From the NCBI GenBank assembly GCA_964016885.1, contig OZ024758.1, positions 39,459,985 through 39,523,984 on the forward strand: DNA of 64,000 bases, in the 5' to 3' direction. This document shows, piece by piece, positions 12,301 to 27,800 of the stretch. A program made the position numbers and the translations under genes. The notes under the pieces were generated by a model, which saw only the letters and a program-made list of their open reading frames with translations, was not told the DNA's origin and ran no database searches. Position 1 is the first letter of the stretch. Every line of letters starts with the position of its first letter. The DNA is from Eledone cirrhosa (lineage: Eukaryota > Mollusca > Cephalopoda > Octopoda > Eledonidae).

Positions 12301-12957
12301 AACTTAAATGAATTCTCACCAACAGTGGAGTTACTTCTGACAGCTAATACCATGAACTTAAATGAATTCTCACCAACATTGGAGTTACTTCTGACAGCTA
12401 ATACCATGACTTAAATGAGTTCTCACCAACAGTGGAGTTACTTCTGACAGCTAATACCATGAACTTAAATGAATTCTCACCAACATTGGAGTTACTTCTG
12501 ACAGCTAGTACCATGAACTTAAATGAATTCTCACCAACAGTGGAGTTACTTCTGACAGCTAATACCATGAACTTAAATGAATTCTCACCAACAGTGGAGT
12601 TACTTCTGACAGCTAATACCATGAACTTAAATGAATTCTCACCAACAGTGGAGTTACTTCTGACAGCTAATACCATGAACTTAAATGAATTTTCACCAAC
12701 ATTGGAGTTACTTCTGACAGCTAGTACCATGACTTAAATGAATTCTCACCAACATTGGAGTTACTTCTGACAGCTAGTACCATGACTTAAATGAATTCTC
12801 ACCAACAATAGAGTTACTTCTGACAGCTAATACCATGACTTAAATGAATTCTCACCAACAGTGGAGTTACTTCTGACAGCTAATACCATGAACTTAAATG
12901 AATTCTCACCAACAGTGGAGTTACTTCTGACAGCTAATACCATGAACTTAAATGAAT
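9300..12957 (+). repeat. Block E copy 1 (3,658-bp HOR)
   Basis: All markers between 9.3 and 12.9 kb recur 3,658 bp downstream: AACCAAAATG, AGCAACAG, TATTTCTCACAG, AATTCACACC, AATACTCACC, GACAGCGAGT, AATGAGTTCTC and CAACAATAGAG (12,803 and 16,461). The period equals 68 monomers minus 14 bases. Copy 1 ends where copy 2 begins, so this is a clean tandem duplication made after block D. Confidence 0.88.
9334..11428 (+). repeat. Block D copy 2
   Basis: This second copy abuts copy 1 directly. Private changes include AACCAAAATG at about 10,096 and AAATTAATTCTC at about 11,230. It forms the left part of block E copy 1. Confidence 0.82.
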
Positions 12958-15900
12958 TCTCACCAACAGTGGAGTTACTTCTGACAGCTAGTACCATGAA
13001 CTTAAATGAATTCTCACCAACAGTGGAGTTACTTCTGACAGCTAATACCATGAACTTAAATGAATTCTCACCAACAGTGGAGTTACTTCTGACAGCTAGT
13101 ACCATGAACTTAAATGAATTCTCACCAACAGTGGAGTTACTTCTGACAGCTAATACCATGAACTTAAATGAATTCTCACCAACATTGGAGTTACTTCTGA
13201 CAGCTAATACCATGACTTAAATGAATTCTCACCAACAGTGGAGTTACTTCTGACAGCTAATACCATGAACTTAAATGAATTCTCACCAACAGTGGAGTTA
13301 CTTCTGACAGCTAGTACCATGATTTAAATGAATTCTCACCAACATTGGAGTTCCTTCTGACAGCTAATACCATGAACTTAAATGAATTCTGACCAACAGT
13401 GGAGTTCCTTCTGACAGCTAATACCATGAACTTAAATGAATTCTCACCAACATTGGAGTTACTTCTGACAACTAATACCATGACTTAAATGAATTCTCAC
13501 CAACAGTGGAGTGACTTCTGACAGCTAATACCATGAACCTAAATGAATTCTCACCAACATTGGAGTGACTTCTGACAGCTAATACCATGAACTTAAATGA
13601 ATTCTCACCAACATTGGAGTGACTTCTGACAGCTAATACCATGAACTTAAATGAATTCTCACCAACATTGGGGTTACTTCTGACAGCTAGTACCATGAAC
13701 TTAAATGAATTCTCACCAACAGTGGAGTGACTTCTGACAGCTAATACCATGAACCAAAATGAATTCTCACCAACATTGGAGTGACTTCTGACAGCTAATA
13801 CCATGAACTTAAATGAATGCTCACCAACAGTGGAGTTACTTCTGACACCTAGTACCATGAACTTAAATGAATTCTCACCAACAGTGGAGTTACTTCTGAC
13901 AGCTAATACCATGAACTTAAATGAATTCTCAGCAACAGTGGAGTTCCTTCTGACAGCTAATACCATGAACTTAAATGAATTCTCACCAACATTGGAGTTA
14001 CTTCTGACAGCTAGTACCATGAACTTAAATGAATTCTCACCAACAGTGGAGTTACTTCTGACAGCTAATACCATGAACTTAAATGAATTCTCACCAACAG
14101 TGGCGTTCCTTCTGACAGCTAATACCATGAACTTAAATGAATTCTCACCAACAGTGGAGTTACTTCTGACAGCTAGTACCATGACTTAAATGAATTCTCA
14201 CCAACATTGGAGTTCCTTCTGACAGCTAATACCATGAACTTAAATGAATTCTCACCAACAGTGGAGTTACTTCTGACAGCTAATACCATGAACTTAAATG
14301 AATTCTCACCAACAGTGGAGTTACTTCTGACAGCTAATACCATGAACTTAAATGAATTCTCACCAACATTGGAGTGACTTCTGACAGCTAATACCATGAA
14401 CTTAAATGAATTCTCACCAACATTGGGGTTACTTCTGACAGCTAGTACCATGAACTTAAATGAATTCTCACCAACAGTGGAGTGACTTCTGACAGCTAAT
14501 ACCATGAACTTAAATGAATTCTCACTAACATTGGAGTTACTTCTGACAGCTAATACCATGACTTAAATGAATTATCACCAACAGTGGAGTTACTTCTGAC
14601 AGCTAATACCATGAACTTAAATGAATTCTCACCAACAGTGGAGTTACTTCTGACAGCTAATACCATGAACTTAAATGAATTCTCACCAACATTGGAGTTA
14701 CTTCTGACAGCTAGTACCATGACTTAAATGAATTCTCACCAACATTGGAGTTACTTCTGACAGCTAATACCATGACTTAAATGAATTCTCACCAACAGTG
14801 GAGTTACTTCTGACAGCTAATACCATGAACTTAAATGAATTCTCACCAACAGTGGAGTTACTTCTGACAGCTAGTACCATGAACTTAAATGAATTCTCAC
14901 CAACATTGGAGTTACTTCTGACAACTAATACCATGACTTAAATGAATTCTCACCAACAGTGGAGTTACTTCTGACAAACTAATACCATGAACTTAAATGA
15001 ATTCTCACCAACAGTGGAGTTACTTCTGACAGCTAGTACCATGAACTTAAATGAATTCTCACCAACATTGGAGTTACTTCTGACAACTAATACCATGACT
15101 TAAATGAATTCTCACCAACAGTGGAGTTACTTCTGACAAACTAATACCATGAACTTAAATGAATTCTCACCAACAGTGGAGTTACTTCTGACAGCTAGTA
15201 CCATGAACCTAAATGAATTCTCACCAACAGTGGAGTTACTTCTGACAGCTAATACCATGAACTTAAATGAATTCTCAGCAACAGTGGAGTTCCTTCTGAC
15301 AGCTAATACCATGAACTTAAATGAATTCTCACCAACATTGGAGTTATTTCTCACAGCTAGTACCATGAACTTAAATGAATTCTCACCAACAGTGGAGTTA
15401 CTTCTGACAGCTAATACCATGAACTTAAATGAATTCACACCAACAGTGGCGTTCCTTCTGACAGCTAATACCATGAACTTAAATGAATTCTCACCAACAG
15501 TGGAGTTACTTCTGACAGCTAGTACCATGAACTTAAATGAATTCTCACCAACATTGGGGTTACTTCTGACAGCTAGTACCATGAACTTAAATGAATACTC
15601 ACCAACAGTGGAGTGACTTCTGACAGCTAATACCATGAACTTAAATGAATTCTCACCAACATTGGAGTTACTTCTGACAGCTAATACCATGACTTAAATG
15701 AATTCTCACCAACAGTGGAGTTACTTCTGACAGCTAATACCATGAACTTAAATGAATTCTCACCAACATTGGAGTTACTTCTGACAGCGAGTACCATGAC
15801 TTAAATGAATTCTCACCAACATTGGAGTTACTTCTGACAGCTAATACCATGACTTAAATGAATTCTCACCAACAGTGGAGTTACTTCTGACAGCTAATAC

Positions 15901-16580
15901 CATGAACTTAAATGAATTCTCACCAACAGTGGAGTTACTTCTGACAGCTAGTACCATGAACTTAAATGAATTCTCACCAACAGTGGAGTTACTTCTGACA
16001 GCTAATACCATGAACTTAAATGAATTCTCACCAACATTGGAGTTACTTCTGACAGCTAATACCATGACTTAAATGAGTTCTCACCAACAGTGGAGTTACT
16101 TCTGACAGCTAATACCATGAACTTAAATGAATTCTCACCAACATTGGAGTTACTTCTGACAGCTAGTACCATGAACTTAAATGAATTCTCACCAACAGTG
16201 GAGTTACTTCTGACAGCTAATACCATGAACTTAAATGAATTCTCACCAACAGTGGAGTTACTTCTGACAGCTAATACCATGAACTTAAATGAATTCTCAC
16301 CAACAGTGGAGTTACTTCTGACAGCTAATACCATGAACTTAAATGAATTTTCACCAACATTGGAGTTACTTCTGACAGCTAGTACCATGACTTAAATGAA
16401 TTCTCACCAACATTGGAGTTACTTCTGACAGCTAGTACCATGACTTAAATGAATTCTCACCAACAATAGAGTTACTTCTGACAGCTAATACCATGACTTA
16501 AATGAATTCTCACCAACAGTGGAGTTACTTCTGACAGCTAATACCATGAACTTAAATGAATTCTCACCAACAGTGGAGTG
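12958..16580 (+). repeat. Block E copy 2
   Basis: This copy is nearly identical to 9,300-12,922. Seen differences are few, for example GAATGCTCACC at about 13,815 against GAATTCTCACC in copy 1, and AAATGAATTCTC at about 14,890 against AAATTAATTCTC at about 11,230. Copy 2 diverges from the continuation of copy 1 near 16,580, where GAGTGA replaces GAGTTA. Confidence 0.88.
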
Positions 16581-17826
16581 ACTTCTGACAGCTAATACCA
16601 TGAACTTAAATGAATTCTCACCAACAGTGGAGTTACTTCTGACAGCTAATACCATGAACTTAAATGAATTCTCACCAACAGTGGAGTTCCTTCTGACAGC
16701 TAATACCATGAACTTAAATGAATTCTGACCAACAGTGGAGTTCCTTCTGACAGCTAATACCATGAACTTAAATGAATTCTCACCAACATTGGAGTTACTT
16801 CTGACAACTAATACCATGACTTAAATGAATTCTCACCAACAGTGGAGTGACTTCTGACAGCTAATACCATGAACCTAAATGAATTCTCACCAACATTGGA
16901 GTGACTTCTGACAGCTAATACCATGAACTTAAATGAATTCTCACCAACATTGGAGTGACTTCTGACAGCTAATACCATGAACTTAAATGAATTCTCACCA
17001 ACATTGGTGTTACTTCTGACAGCTAGTACCATGAACTTAAATGAATTCTCACCAACAGTGGAGTGACTTCTGACAGCTAATACCATGAACCAAAATGAAT
17101 TCTCACCAACATTGGAGTGACTTCTGACAGCTAATACCATGAACTTAAATGAATTCTCACCAACAGTGGAGTTACTTCTGACACCTAGTACCATGAACTT
17201 AAATGAATTCTCACCAACAGTGGAGTTACTTCTGACAGCTAATACCATGAACTTAAATGAATTCTCAGCAACAGTGGAGTTCCTTCTGACAGCTAATACC
17301 ATGAACTTAAATGAATTCTCACCAACATTGGAGTTACTTCTGACAGCTAGTACCATGAACTTAAATGAATTCTCACCAACAGTGGAGTTACTTCTGACAG
17401 CTAATACCATGAACTTAAATGAATTCTCACCAACAGTGGCGTTCCTTCTGACAGCTAATACCATGAACTTAAATGAATTCTCACCAACAGTGGAGTTACT
17501 TCTGACAGCTAGTACCATGACTTAAATGAATTCTCACCAACATTGGAGTTCCTTCTGACAGCTAATACCATGAACTTAAATGAATTCTCACCAACAGTGG
17601 AGTTACTTCTGACAGCTAATACCATGAACTTAAATGAATTCTCACCAACAGTGGAGTTACTTCTGACAGCTAATACCATGAACTTAAATGAATTCTCACC
17701 AACATTGGAGTGACTTCTGACAGCTAATACCATGAACTTAAATGAATTCTCACCAACATTGGGGTTACTTCTGACAGCTAGTACCATGAACTTAAATGAA
17801 TTCTCACCAACAGTGGAGTGACTTCT
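16320..17826 (+). repeat. Block F copy 1 (1,507-bp period)
   Basis: The segment from the GAATTTTCACC monomer (16,344) through CAACAATAGAG (16,461), two GAGTTCC monomers and ACATTGGTGTTA (about 17,005) is repeated at +1,507 bp. That equals 28 monomers minus 5 bases. The part from about 16.8 kb is also homologous to block E (13.47 kb, offset 3,336), so F was generated inside an E-type unit. Confidence 0.85.
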
Positions 17827-19337
17827 GACAGCTAATACCATGAACTTAAATGAATTTTCACCAACATTGGAGTTACTTCTGACAGCTAGTACCATGACTT
17901 AAATGAATTCTCACCAACATTGGAGTTACTTCTGACAGCTAGTACCATGACTTAAATGAATTCTCACCAACAATAGAGTTACTTCTGACAGCTAATACCA
18001 TGACTTAAATGAATTCTCACCAACAGTGGAGTTACTTCTGACAGCTAATACCATGAACTTAAATGAATTCTCACCAACAGTGGAGTGACTTCTGACAGCT
18101 AATACCATGAACTTAAATGAATTCTCACCAACAGTGGAGTTACTTCTGACAGCTAATACCATGAACTTAAATGAATTCTCACCAACAGTGGAGTTCCTTC
18201 TGACAGCTAATACCATGAACTTAAATGAATTCTGACCAACAGTGGAGTTCCTTCTGACAGCTAATACCATGAACTTAAATGAATTCTCACCAACATTGGA
18301 GTTACTTCTGACAACTAATACCATGACTTAAATGAATTCTCACCAACAGTGGAGTGACTTCTGACAGCTAATACCATGAACCTAAATGAATTCTCACCAA
18401 CATTGGAGTGACTTCTGACAGCTAATACCATGAACTTAAATGAATTCTCACCAACATTGGAGTGACTTCTGACAGCTAATACCATGAACTTAAATGAATT
18501 CTCACCAACATTGGTGTTACTTCTGACAGCTAGTACCATGAACTTAAATGAATTCTCACCAACAGTGGAGTGACTTCTGACAGCTAATACCATGAACCAA
18601 AATGAATTCTCACCAACATTGGAGTGACTTCTGACAGCTAATACCATGAACTTAAATGAATTCTCACCAACAGTGGAGTTACTTCTGACACCTAGTACCA
18701 TGAACTTAAATGAATTCTCACCAACAGTGGAGTTACTTCTGACAGCTAATACCATGAACTTAAATGAATTCTCAGCAACAGTGGAGTTCCTTCTGACAGC
18801 TAATACCATGAACTTAAATGAATTCTCACCAACATTGGAGTTACTTCTGACAGCTAGTACCATGAACTTAAATGAATTCTCACCAACAGTGGAGTTACTT
18901 CTGACAGCTAATACCATGAACTTAAATGAATTCTCACCAACAGTGGCGTTCCTTCTGACAGCTAATACCATGAACTTAAATGAATTCTCACCAACAGTGG
19001 AGTTACTTCTGACAGCTAGTACCATGACTTAAATGAATTCTCACCAACATTGGAGTTCCTTCTGACAGCTAATACCATGAACTTAAATGAATTCTCACCA
19101 ACAGTGGAGTTACTTCTGACAGCTAATACCATGAACTTAAATGAATTCTCACCAACAGTGGAGTTACTTCTGACAGCTAATACCATGAACTTAAATGAAT
19201 TCTCACCAACATTGGAGTGACTTCTGACAGCTAATACCATGAACTTAAATGAATTCTCACCAACATTGGGGTTACTTCTGACAGCTAGTACCATGAACTT
19301 AAATGAATTCTCACCAACAGTGGAGTGACTTCTGACA
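17827..19337 (+). repeat. Block F copy 2
   Basis: This copy sits directly next to copy 1 with the same marker order (GAATTTTCACC 17,851; CAACAATAGAG near 17,968; ACATTGGTGTTA near 18,512). Divergence at about 19,348, GAATTCTCACTAAC against GAATTTTCACC, marks the junction back to E-type sequence. Confidence 0.85.
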
Positions 19338-21340
19338 GCTAATACCATGAACTTAAATGAATTCTCACTAACATTGGAGTTACTTCTGACAGCTAATACC
19401 ATGACTTAAATGAATTATCACCAACAGTGGAGTTACTTCTGACAGCTAATACCATGAACTTAAATGAATTCTCACCAACAGTGGAGTTACTTCTGACAGC
19501 TAATACCATGAACTTAAATGAATTCTCACCAACATTGGAGTTACTTCTGACAGCTAGTACCATGACTTAAATGAATTCTCACCAACATTGGAGTTACTTC
19601 TGACAGCTAATACCATGACTTAAATGAATTCTCACCAACAGTGGAGTTACTTCTGACAGCTAATACCATGAACTTAAATGAATTCTCACCAACAGTGGAG
19701 TTACTTCTGACAGCTAGTACCATGAACTTAAATGAATTCTCACCAACATTGGAGTTACTTCTGACAACTAATACCATGACTTAAATGAATTCTCACCAAC
19801 AGTGGAGTTACTTCTGACAAACTAATACCATGAACTTAAATGAATTCTCACCAACAGTGGAGTTACTTCTGACAGCTAGTACCATGAACTTAAATGAATT
19901 CTCACCAACATTGGAGTTACTTCTGACAACTAATACCATGACTTAAATGAATTCTCACCAACAGTGGAGTTACTTCTGACAAACTAATACCATGAACTTA
20001 AATGAATTCTCACCAACAGTGGAGTTACTTCTGACAGCTAGTACCATGAACCTAAATGAATTCTCACCAACAGTGGAGTTACTTCTGACAGCTAATACCA
20101 TGAACTTAAATGAATTCTCAGCAACAGTGGAGTTCCTTCTGACAGCTAATACCATGAACTTAAATGAATTCTCACCAACATTGGAGTTATTTCTCACAGC
20201 TAGTACCATGAACTTAAATGAATTCTCACCAACAGTGGAGTTACTTCTGACAGCTAATACCATGAACTTAAATGAATTCACACCAACAGTGGCGTTCCTT
20301 CTGACAGCTAATACCATGAACTTAAATGAATTCTCACCAACAGTGGAGTTACTTCTGACAGCTAGTACCATGAACTTAAATGAATTCTCACCAACATTGG
20401 GGTTACTTCTGACAGCTAGTACCATGAACTTAAATGAATACTCACCAACAGTGGAGTGACTTCTGACAGCTAATACCATGAACTTAAATGAATTCTCACC
20501 AACATTGGAGTTACTTCTGACAGCTAATACCATGACTTAAATGAATTCTCACCAACAGTGGAGTTACTTCTGACAGCTAATACCATGAACTTAAATGAAT
20601 TCTCACCAACATTGGAGTTACTTCTGACAGCGAGTACCATGACTTAAATGAATTCTCACCAACATTGGAGTTACTTCTGACAGCTAATACCATGACTTAA
20701 ATGAATTCTCACCAACAGTGGAGTTACTTCTGACAGCTAATACCATGAACTTAAATGAATTCTCACCAACAGTGGAGTTACTTCTGACAGCTAGTACCAT
20801 GAACTTAAATGAATTCTCACCAACAGTGGAGTTACTTCTGACAGCTAATACCATGAACTTAAATGAATTCTCACCAACATTGGAGTTACTTCTGACAGCT
20901 AATACCATGACTTAAATGAGTTCTCACCAACAGTGGAGTTACTTCTGACAGCTAATACCATGAACTTAAATGAATTCTCACCAACATTGGAGTTACTTCT
21001 GACAGCTAGTACCATGAACTTAAATGAATTCTCACCAACAGTGGAGTTACTTCTGACAGCTAATACCATGAACTTAAATGAATTCTCACCAACAGTAGAG
21101 TTACTTCTGACAGCTAATACCATGAACTTAAATGAATTCTCACCAACAGTGGAGTTACTTCTGACAGCTAATACCATGAACTTAAATGAATTTTCACCAA
21201 CATTGGAGTTACTTCTGACAGCTAGTACCATGACTTAAATGAATTCTCACCAACATTGGAGTTACTTCTGACAGCTAGTACCATGACTTAAATGAATTCT
21301 CACCAACAATAGAGTTACTTCTGACAGCTAATACCATGAC
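18315..21340 (+). repeat. Third copy of the E-type unit
   Basis: Markers from 13.47-16.50 kb recur at +4,843 bp, which is exactly the sum of 3,336 and 1,507. Examples are TATTTCTCACAG near 20,187, AATACTCACC near 20,438 and CAACAATAGAG at 21,304. A private change is ACAGTAGAG near 21,095. The arithmetic means the third E copy was displaced by the later 1,507-bp duplication F. Confidence 0.85.
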
Positions 21341-21689
21341 TTAAATGAATTCTCACCAACAGTGGAGTTACTTCTGACAGCTAATACCATGAACTTAAAT
21401 GAATTCTCACCAACAGTGGCGTTCCTTCTGACAGCTAATACCATGAACTTAAATGAATTCTCACCAACAGTGGAGTTACTTCTGACAGCTAGTACCATGA
21501 TTTAAATGAATTCTCACCAACATTGGAGTTCCTTCTGACAGCTAATACCATGAACTTAAATGAATTCTCACCAACAGTGGAGTTCCTTCTGACAGCTAAT
21601 ACCATGAACTTAAATGAATTCTCACCAACATTGGAGTTACTTCTGACAACTAATACCATGACTTAAATGAATTCTCACCAACAGTGGAG

Positions 21690-24600
21690 TTACTTCTGAC
21701 AGCTAATACCATGAACTTAAATGAATTCTCACCAACATTGGAGTGACTTCTGACAGCTAATACCATGAACTTAAATGAATTCTCACCAACATTGGGGTTA
21801 CTTCTGACAGCTAGTACCATGAACTTAAATGAATTCTCACCAACAGTGGAGTGACTTCTGACAGCTAATACCATGAACCTAAATGAATTCTCACCAACAT
21901 TGGAGTGACTTCTGACAGCTAATACCATGAACTTAAATGAATTCTCACCAACAGTGGAGTTACTTCTGACACCTAGTACCATGAACTTAAATGAATTCTC
22001 ACCAACAGTGGAGTTACTTCTGACAGCGAATACCATGAACTTAAATGAATTCTCACCAACAGTGGAGTTACTTCTGACAGCTAATACCATGAACTTAAAT
22101 GAATTCTCACCAACATTGGAGTTACTTCTGACAACTAATACCATGACTTAAATGAATTCTCACCAACAGTGGAGTTACTTCTGACAAACTAATACCATGA
22201 ACTTAAATGAATACTCACCAACAGTGGAGTTACTTCTGACAGCTAATACCATGAACTTAAATGAATTCTCACCAACATTGGAGTGACTTCTGACAGCTAA
22301 TACCATGAACTTAAATGAATTCTCACCAATATTGGGGTTACTTCTGACAGCTAGTACCATGAACTTAAATGAATTCTCACCAACAGTGGAGTGACTTCTG
22401 ACAGCTAATACCATGAACCTAAATGAATTCTCACCAACATTGGAGTGACTTCTGACAGCTAATACCATGAACTTAAATGAATTCTCACCAACAGTGGAGT
22501 TACTTCTGACACCTAGTACCATGAACTTAAATGAATTCTCACCAACAGTGGAGTTACTTCTGACAGCTAATACCATGAACTTAAATGAATTCTCAGCAAC
22601 AGTGGAGTTCCTTCTGACAGCTAATACCATGAACTTAAATGAATTCTCACCAACATTGGAGTTACTTCTGACAGCTAGTACCATGAACTTAAATGAATTC
22701 TCACCAACAGTGGAGTTACTTCTGACAGCTAATACCATGAACTTAAATGAATTCTCACCAACAGTGGCGTTCCTTCTGACAGCTAATACCATGAACTTAA
22801 ATGAATTCGCACCAACAGTGGAGTTACTTCTGACAGCTAGTACCATGACTTAAATGAATTCTCACCAACATTGGAGTTCCTTCTGACAGCTAATACCATG
22901 AACTTAAATGAATTCTCACCAACAGTGGAGTTACTTCTGTCAGCTAATACCATGAACTTAAATGAATTCTCACCAACAGTGGAGTTACTTCTGACAGCTA
23001 ATACCATGAACTTAAATGAATTCTCAACAACATTGGAGTTACTTCTGACATCTAATACCATGACTTAAATGAATTATCACCAACAGTGGAGTTACTTCTG
23101 ACAGCTAATACCATGAACTTAAATGAATTCTCACCAACATTGGAGTTACTTCTGACAGCTAATACCATGACTTAAATGAATTCTCACGAACAGTGGAGTT
23201 ACTTCTGACAGCTAATACCATGAACTTAAATGAATTCTCACCAACAGTGGAGTTACTTCTGACAGCTAGTACCATGATTTAAATGAATTCTCACCAACAT
23301 TGGAGTTCCTTCTGACAGCTAATACCATGAACTTAAATGAATTCTGACCAACAGTGGAGTTCCTTCTGACAGCTAATACCATGAACTTAAATGAATTCTC
23401 ACCAACATTGGAGTTACTTCTGACAACTAATACCATGACTTAAATGAATTCTCACCAACAGTGGAGTGACTTCTGACAGCTAATACCATGAACCTAAATG
23501 AATTCTCACCAACATTGGAGTGACTTCTGACAGCTAATACCATGAACTTAAATGAATTCTCACCAACATTGGAGTGACTTCTGACAGCTAATACCATGAA
23601 CTTAAATGAATTCTCACCAACATTGGGGTTACTTCTGACAGCTAGTACCATGAACTTAAATGAATTCTCACCAACAGTGGAGTGACTTCTGACAGCTAAT
23701 ACCATGAACCTAAATGAATTCTCACCAACATTGGAGTGACTTCTGACAGCTAATACCATGAACTTAAATGAATTCTCACCAACAGTGGAGTTACTTCTGA
23801 CACCTAGTACCATGAACTTAAATGAATTCTCACCAACAGTGGAGTTACTTCTGACAGCTAATACCATGAACTTAAATGAATTCTCAGCAACAGTGGAGTT
23901 CCTTCTGACAGCTAATACCATGAACTTAAATGAATTCTCACCAACATTGGAGTTACTTCTGACAGCTAGTACCATGAACTTAAATGAATTCTCACCAACA
24001 GTGGAGTTACTTCTGACAGCTAATACCATGAACTTAAATGAATTCTCACCAACAGTGGCGTTCCTTCTGACAGCTAATACCATGAACTTAAATGAATTCT
24101 CACCAACAGTGGAGTTACTTCTGACAGCTAGTACCATGACTTAAATGAATTCTCACCAACATTGGAGTTCCTTCTGACAGCTAATACCATGAACTTAAAT
24201 GAATTCTCACCAACAGTGGAGTTACTTCTGACAGCTAATACCATGAACTTAAATGAATTCTCACCAACAGTGGAGTTACTTCTGACAGCTAATACCATGA
24301 ACTTAAATGAATTCTCACCAACATTGGAGTGACTTCTGACAGCTAATACCATGAACTTAAATGAATTCTCACCAACATTGGGGTTACTTCTGACAGCTAG
24401 TACCATGAACTTAAATGAATTCTCACCAACAGTGGAGTGACTTCTGACAGCTAATACCATGAACTTAAATGAATTCTCACTAACATTGGAGTTACTTCTG
24501 ACAGCTAATACCATGACTTAAATGAATTATCACCAACAGTGGAGTTACTTCTGACAGCTAATACCATGAACTTAAATGAATTCTCACCAACAGTGGAGTT

Positions 24601-24813
24601 ACTTCTGACAGCTAATACCATAAACTTAAATGAATTCTCACCAACATTGGAGTTACTTCTGACAGCTAGTACCATGACTTAAATGAATTCTCACCAACAT
24701 TGGAGTTACTTCTGACAGCTAATACCATGACTTAAATGAATTCTCACCAACAGTGGAGTTACTTCTGACAAACTAATACCATGAACTTAAATGAATTCTC
24801 ACCAACAGTGGAG
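21690..24813 (+). repeat. Block G copy 1 (3,124-bp period)
   Basis: The segment recurs head to tail at 24,814-27,889, with a period of 58 monomers minus 8 bases. Private shared markers are GACAGCGAATACC (near 22,024 and 25,148), AATTCGCACC (22,805 and 25,929), CTTCTGTCAGC (near 22,935 and 26,059), GACATCTAAT (near 23,047 and 26,171) and CCATAAACTT (24,619 and 27,743). Confidence 0.87.
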
Positions 24814-27800
24814 TTACTTCTGACAGCTAATACCATGAACTTAAATGAATTCTCACCAACATTGGAGTGACTTCTGACAGCTAATACCATGAACTTAAAT
24901 GAATTCTCACCAACATTGGGGTTACTTCTGACAGCTAGTACCATGAACTTAAATGAATTCTCACCAACAGTGGAGTGACTTCTGACAGCTAATACCATGA
25001 ACCTAAATGAATTCTCACCAACATTGGAGTGACTTCTGACAGCTAATACCATGAACTTAAATGAATTCTCACCAACAGTGGAGTTACTTCTGACACCTAG
25101 TACCATGAACTTAAATGAATTCTCACCAACAGTGGAGTTACTTCTGACAGCGAATACCATGAACTTAAATGAATTCTCACCAACAGTGGAGTTACTTCTG
25201 ACAGCTAATACCATGAACTTAAATGAATTCTCACCAACATTGGAGTTACTTCTGACAACTAATACCATGACTTAAATGAATTCTCACCAACAGTGGAGTT
25301 ACTTCTGACAAACTAATACCATGAACTTAAATGAATACTCACCAACAGTGGAGTTACTTCTGACAGCTAATACCATGAACTTAAATGAATTCTCACCAAC
25401 ATTGGAGTGACTTCTGACAGCTAATACCATGAACTTAAATGAATTCTCACCAACATTGGGGTTACTTCTGACAGCTAGTACCATGAACTTAAATGAATTC
25501 TCACCAACAGTGGAGTGACTTCTGACAGCTAATACCATGAACCTAAATGAATTCTCACCAACATTGGAGTGACTTCTGACAGCTAATACCATGAACTTAA
25601 ATGAATTCTCACCAACAGTGGAGTTACTTCTGACACCTAGTACCATGAACTTAAATGAATTCTCACCAACAGTGGAGTTACTTCTGACAGCTAATACCAT
25701 GAACTTAAATGAATTCTCAGCAACAGTGGAGTTCCTTCTGACAGCTAATACCATGAACTTAAATGAATTCTCACCAACATTGGAGTTACTTCTGACAGCT
25801 AGTACCATGAACTTAAATGAATTCTCACCAACAGTGGAGTTACTTCTGACAGCTAATACCATGAACTTAAATGAATTCTCACCAACAGTGGCGTTCCTTC
25901 TGACAGCTAATACCATGAACTTAAATGAATTCGCACCAACAGTGGAGTTACTTCTGACAGCTAGTACCATGACTTAAATGAATTCTCACCAACATTGGAG
26001 TTCCTTCTGACAGCTAATACCATGAACTTAAATGAATTCTCACCAACAGTGGAGTTACTTCTGTCAGCTAATACCATGAACTTAAATGAATTCTCACCAA
26101 CAGTGGAGTTACTTCTGACAGCTAATACCATGAACTTAAATGAATTCTCAACAACATTGGAGTTACTTCTGACATCTAATACCATGACTTAAATGAATTA
26201 TCACCAACAGTGGAGTTACTTCTGACAGCTAATACCATGAACTTAAATGAATTCTCACCAACATTGGAGTTACTTCTGACAGCTAATACCATGACTTAAA
26301 TGAATTCTCACGAACAGTGGAGTTACTTCTGACAGCTAATACCATGAACTTAAATGAATTCTCACCAACAGTGGAGTTACTTCTGACAGCTAGTACCATG
26401 ATTTAAATGAATTCTCACCAACATTGGAGTTCCTTCTGACAGCTAATACCATGAACTTAAATGAATTCTGACCAACAGTGGAGTTCCTTCTGACAGCTAA
26501 TACCATGAACTTAAATGAATTCTCACCAACATTGGAGTTACTTCTGACAACTAATACCATGACTTAAATGAATTCTCACCAACAGTGGAGTTACTTCTGA
26601 CAGCTAATACCATGAACCTAAATGAATTCTCACCAACATTGGAGTGACTTCTGACAGCTAATACCATGAACTTAAATGAATTCTCACCAACATTGGAGTG
26701 ACTTCTGACAGCTAATACCATGAACTTAAATGAATTCTCACCAACATTGGGGTTACTTCTGACAGCTAGTACCATGAACTTAAATGAATTCTCACCAACA
26801 GTGGAGTGACTTCTGACAGCTAATACCATGAACCTAAATGCATTCTCACCAACATTGGAGTGACTTCTGACAGCTAATACCATGAACTTAAATGAATTCT
26901 CACCAACAGTGGAGTTACTTCTGACACCTAGTACCATGAACTTAAATGAATTCTCACCAACAGTGGAGTTACTTCTGACAGCTAATACCATGAACTTAAA
27001 TGAATTCTCAGCAACAGTGGAGTTCCTTCTGACAGCTAATACCATGAACTTAAATGAATTCTCACCAACATTGGAGTTACTTCTGACAGCTAGTACCATG
27101 AACTTAAATGAATTCTCACCAACAGTGGAGTTACTTCTGACAGCTAATACCATGAACTTAAATGAATTCTCACCAACAGTGGCGTTCCTTCTGACAGCTA
27201 ATACCATGAACTTAAATGAATTCTCACCAACAGTGGAGTTACTTCTGACAGCTAGTACCATGACTTAAATGAATTCTCACCAACATTGGAGTTCCTTCTG
27301 ACAGCTAATACCATGAACTTAAATGAATTCTCACCAACAGTGGAGTTACTTCTGACAGCTAATACCATGAACTTAAATGAATTCTCACCAACAGTGGAGT
27401 TACTTCTGACAGCTAATACCATGAACTTAAATGAATTCTCACCAACATTGGAGTGACTTCTGACAGCTAATACCATGAACTTAAATGAATTCTCACCAAC
27501 ATTGGGGTTACTTCTGACAGCTAGTACCATGAACTTAAATGAATTCTCACCAACAGTGGAGTGACTTCTGACAGCTAATACCATGAACTTAAATGAATTC
27601 TCACTAACATTGGAGTTACTTCTGACAGCTAATACCATGACTTAAATGAATTATCACCAACAGTGGAGTTACTTCTGACAGCTAATACCATGAACTTAAA
27701 TGAATTCTCACCAACAGTGGAGTTACTTCTGACAGCTAATACCATAAACTTAAATGAATTCTCACCAACATTGGAGTTACTTCTGACAGCTAGTACCATG

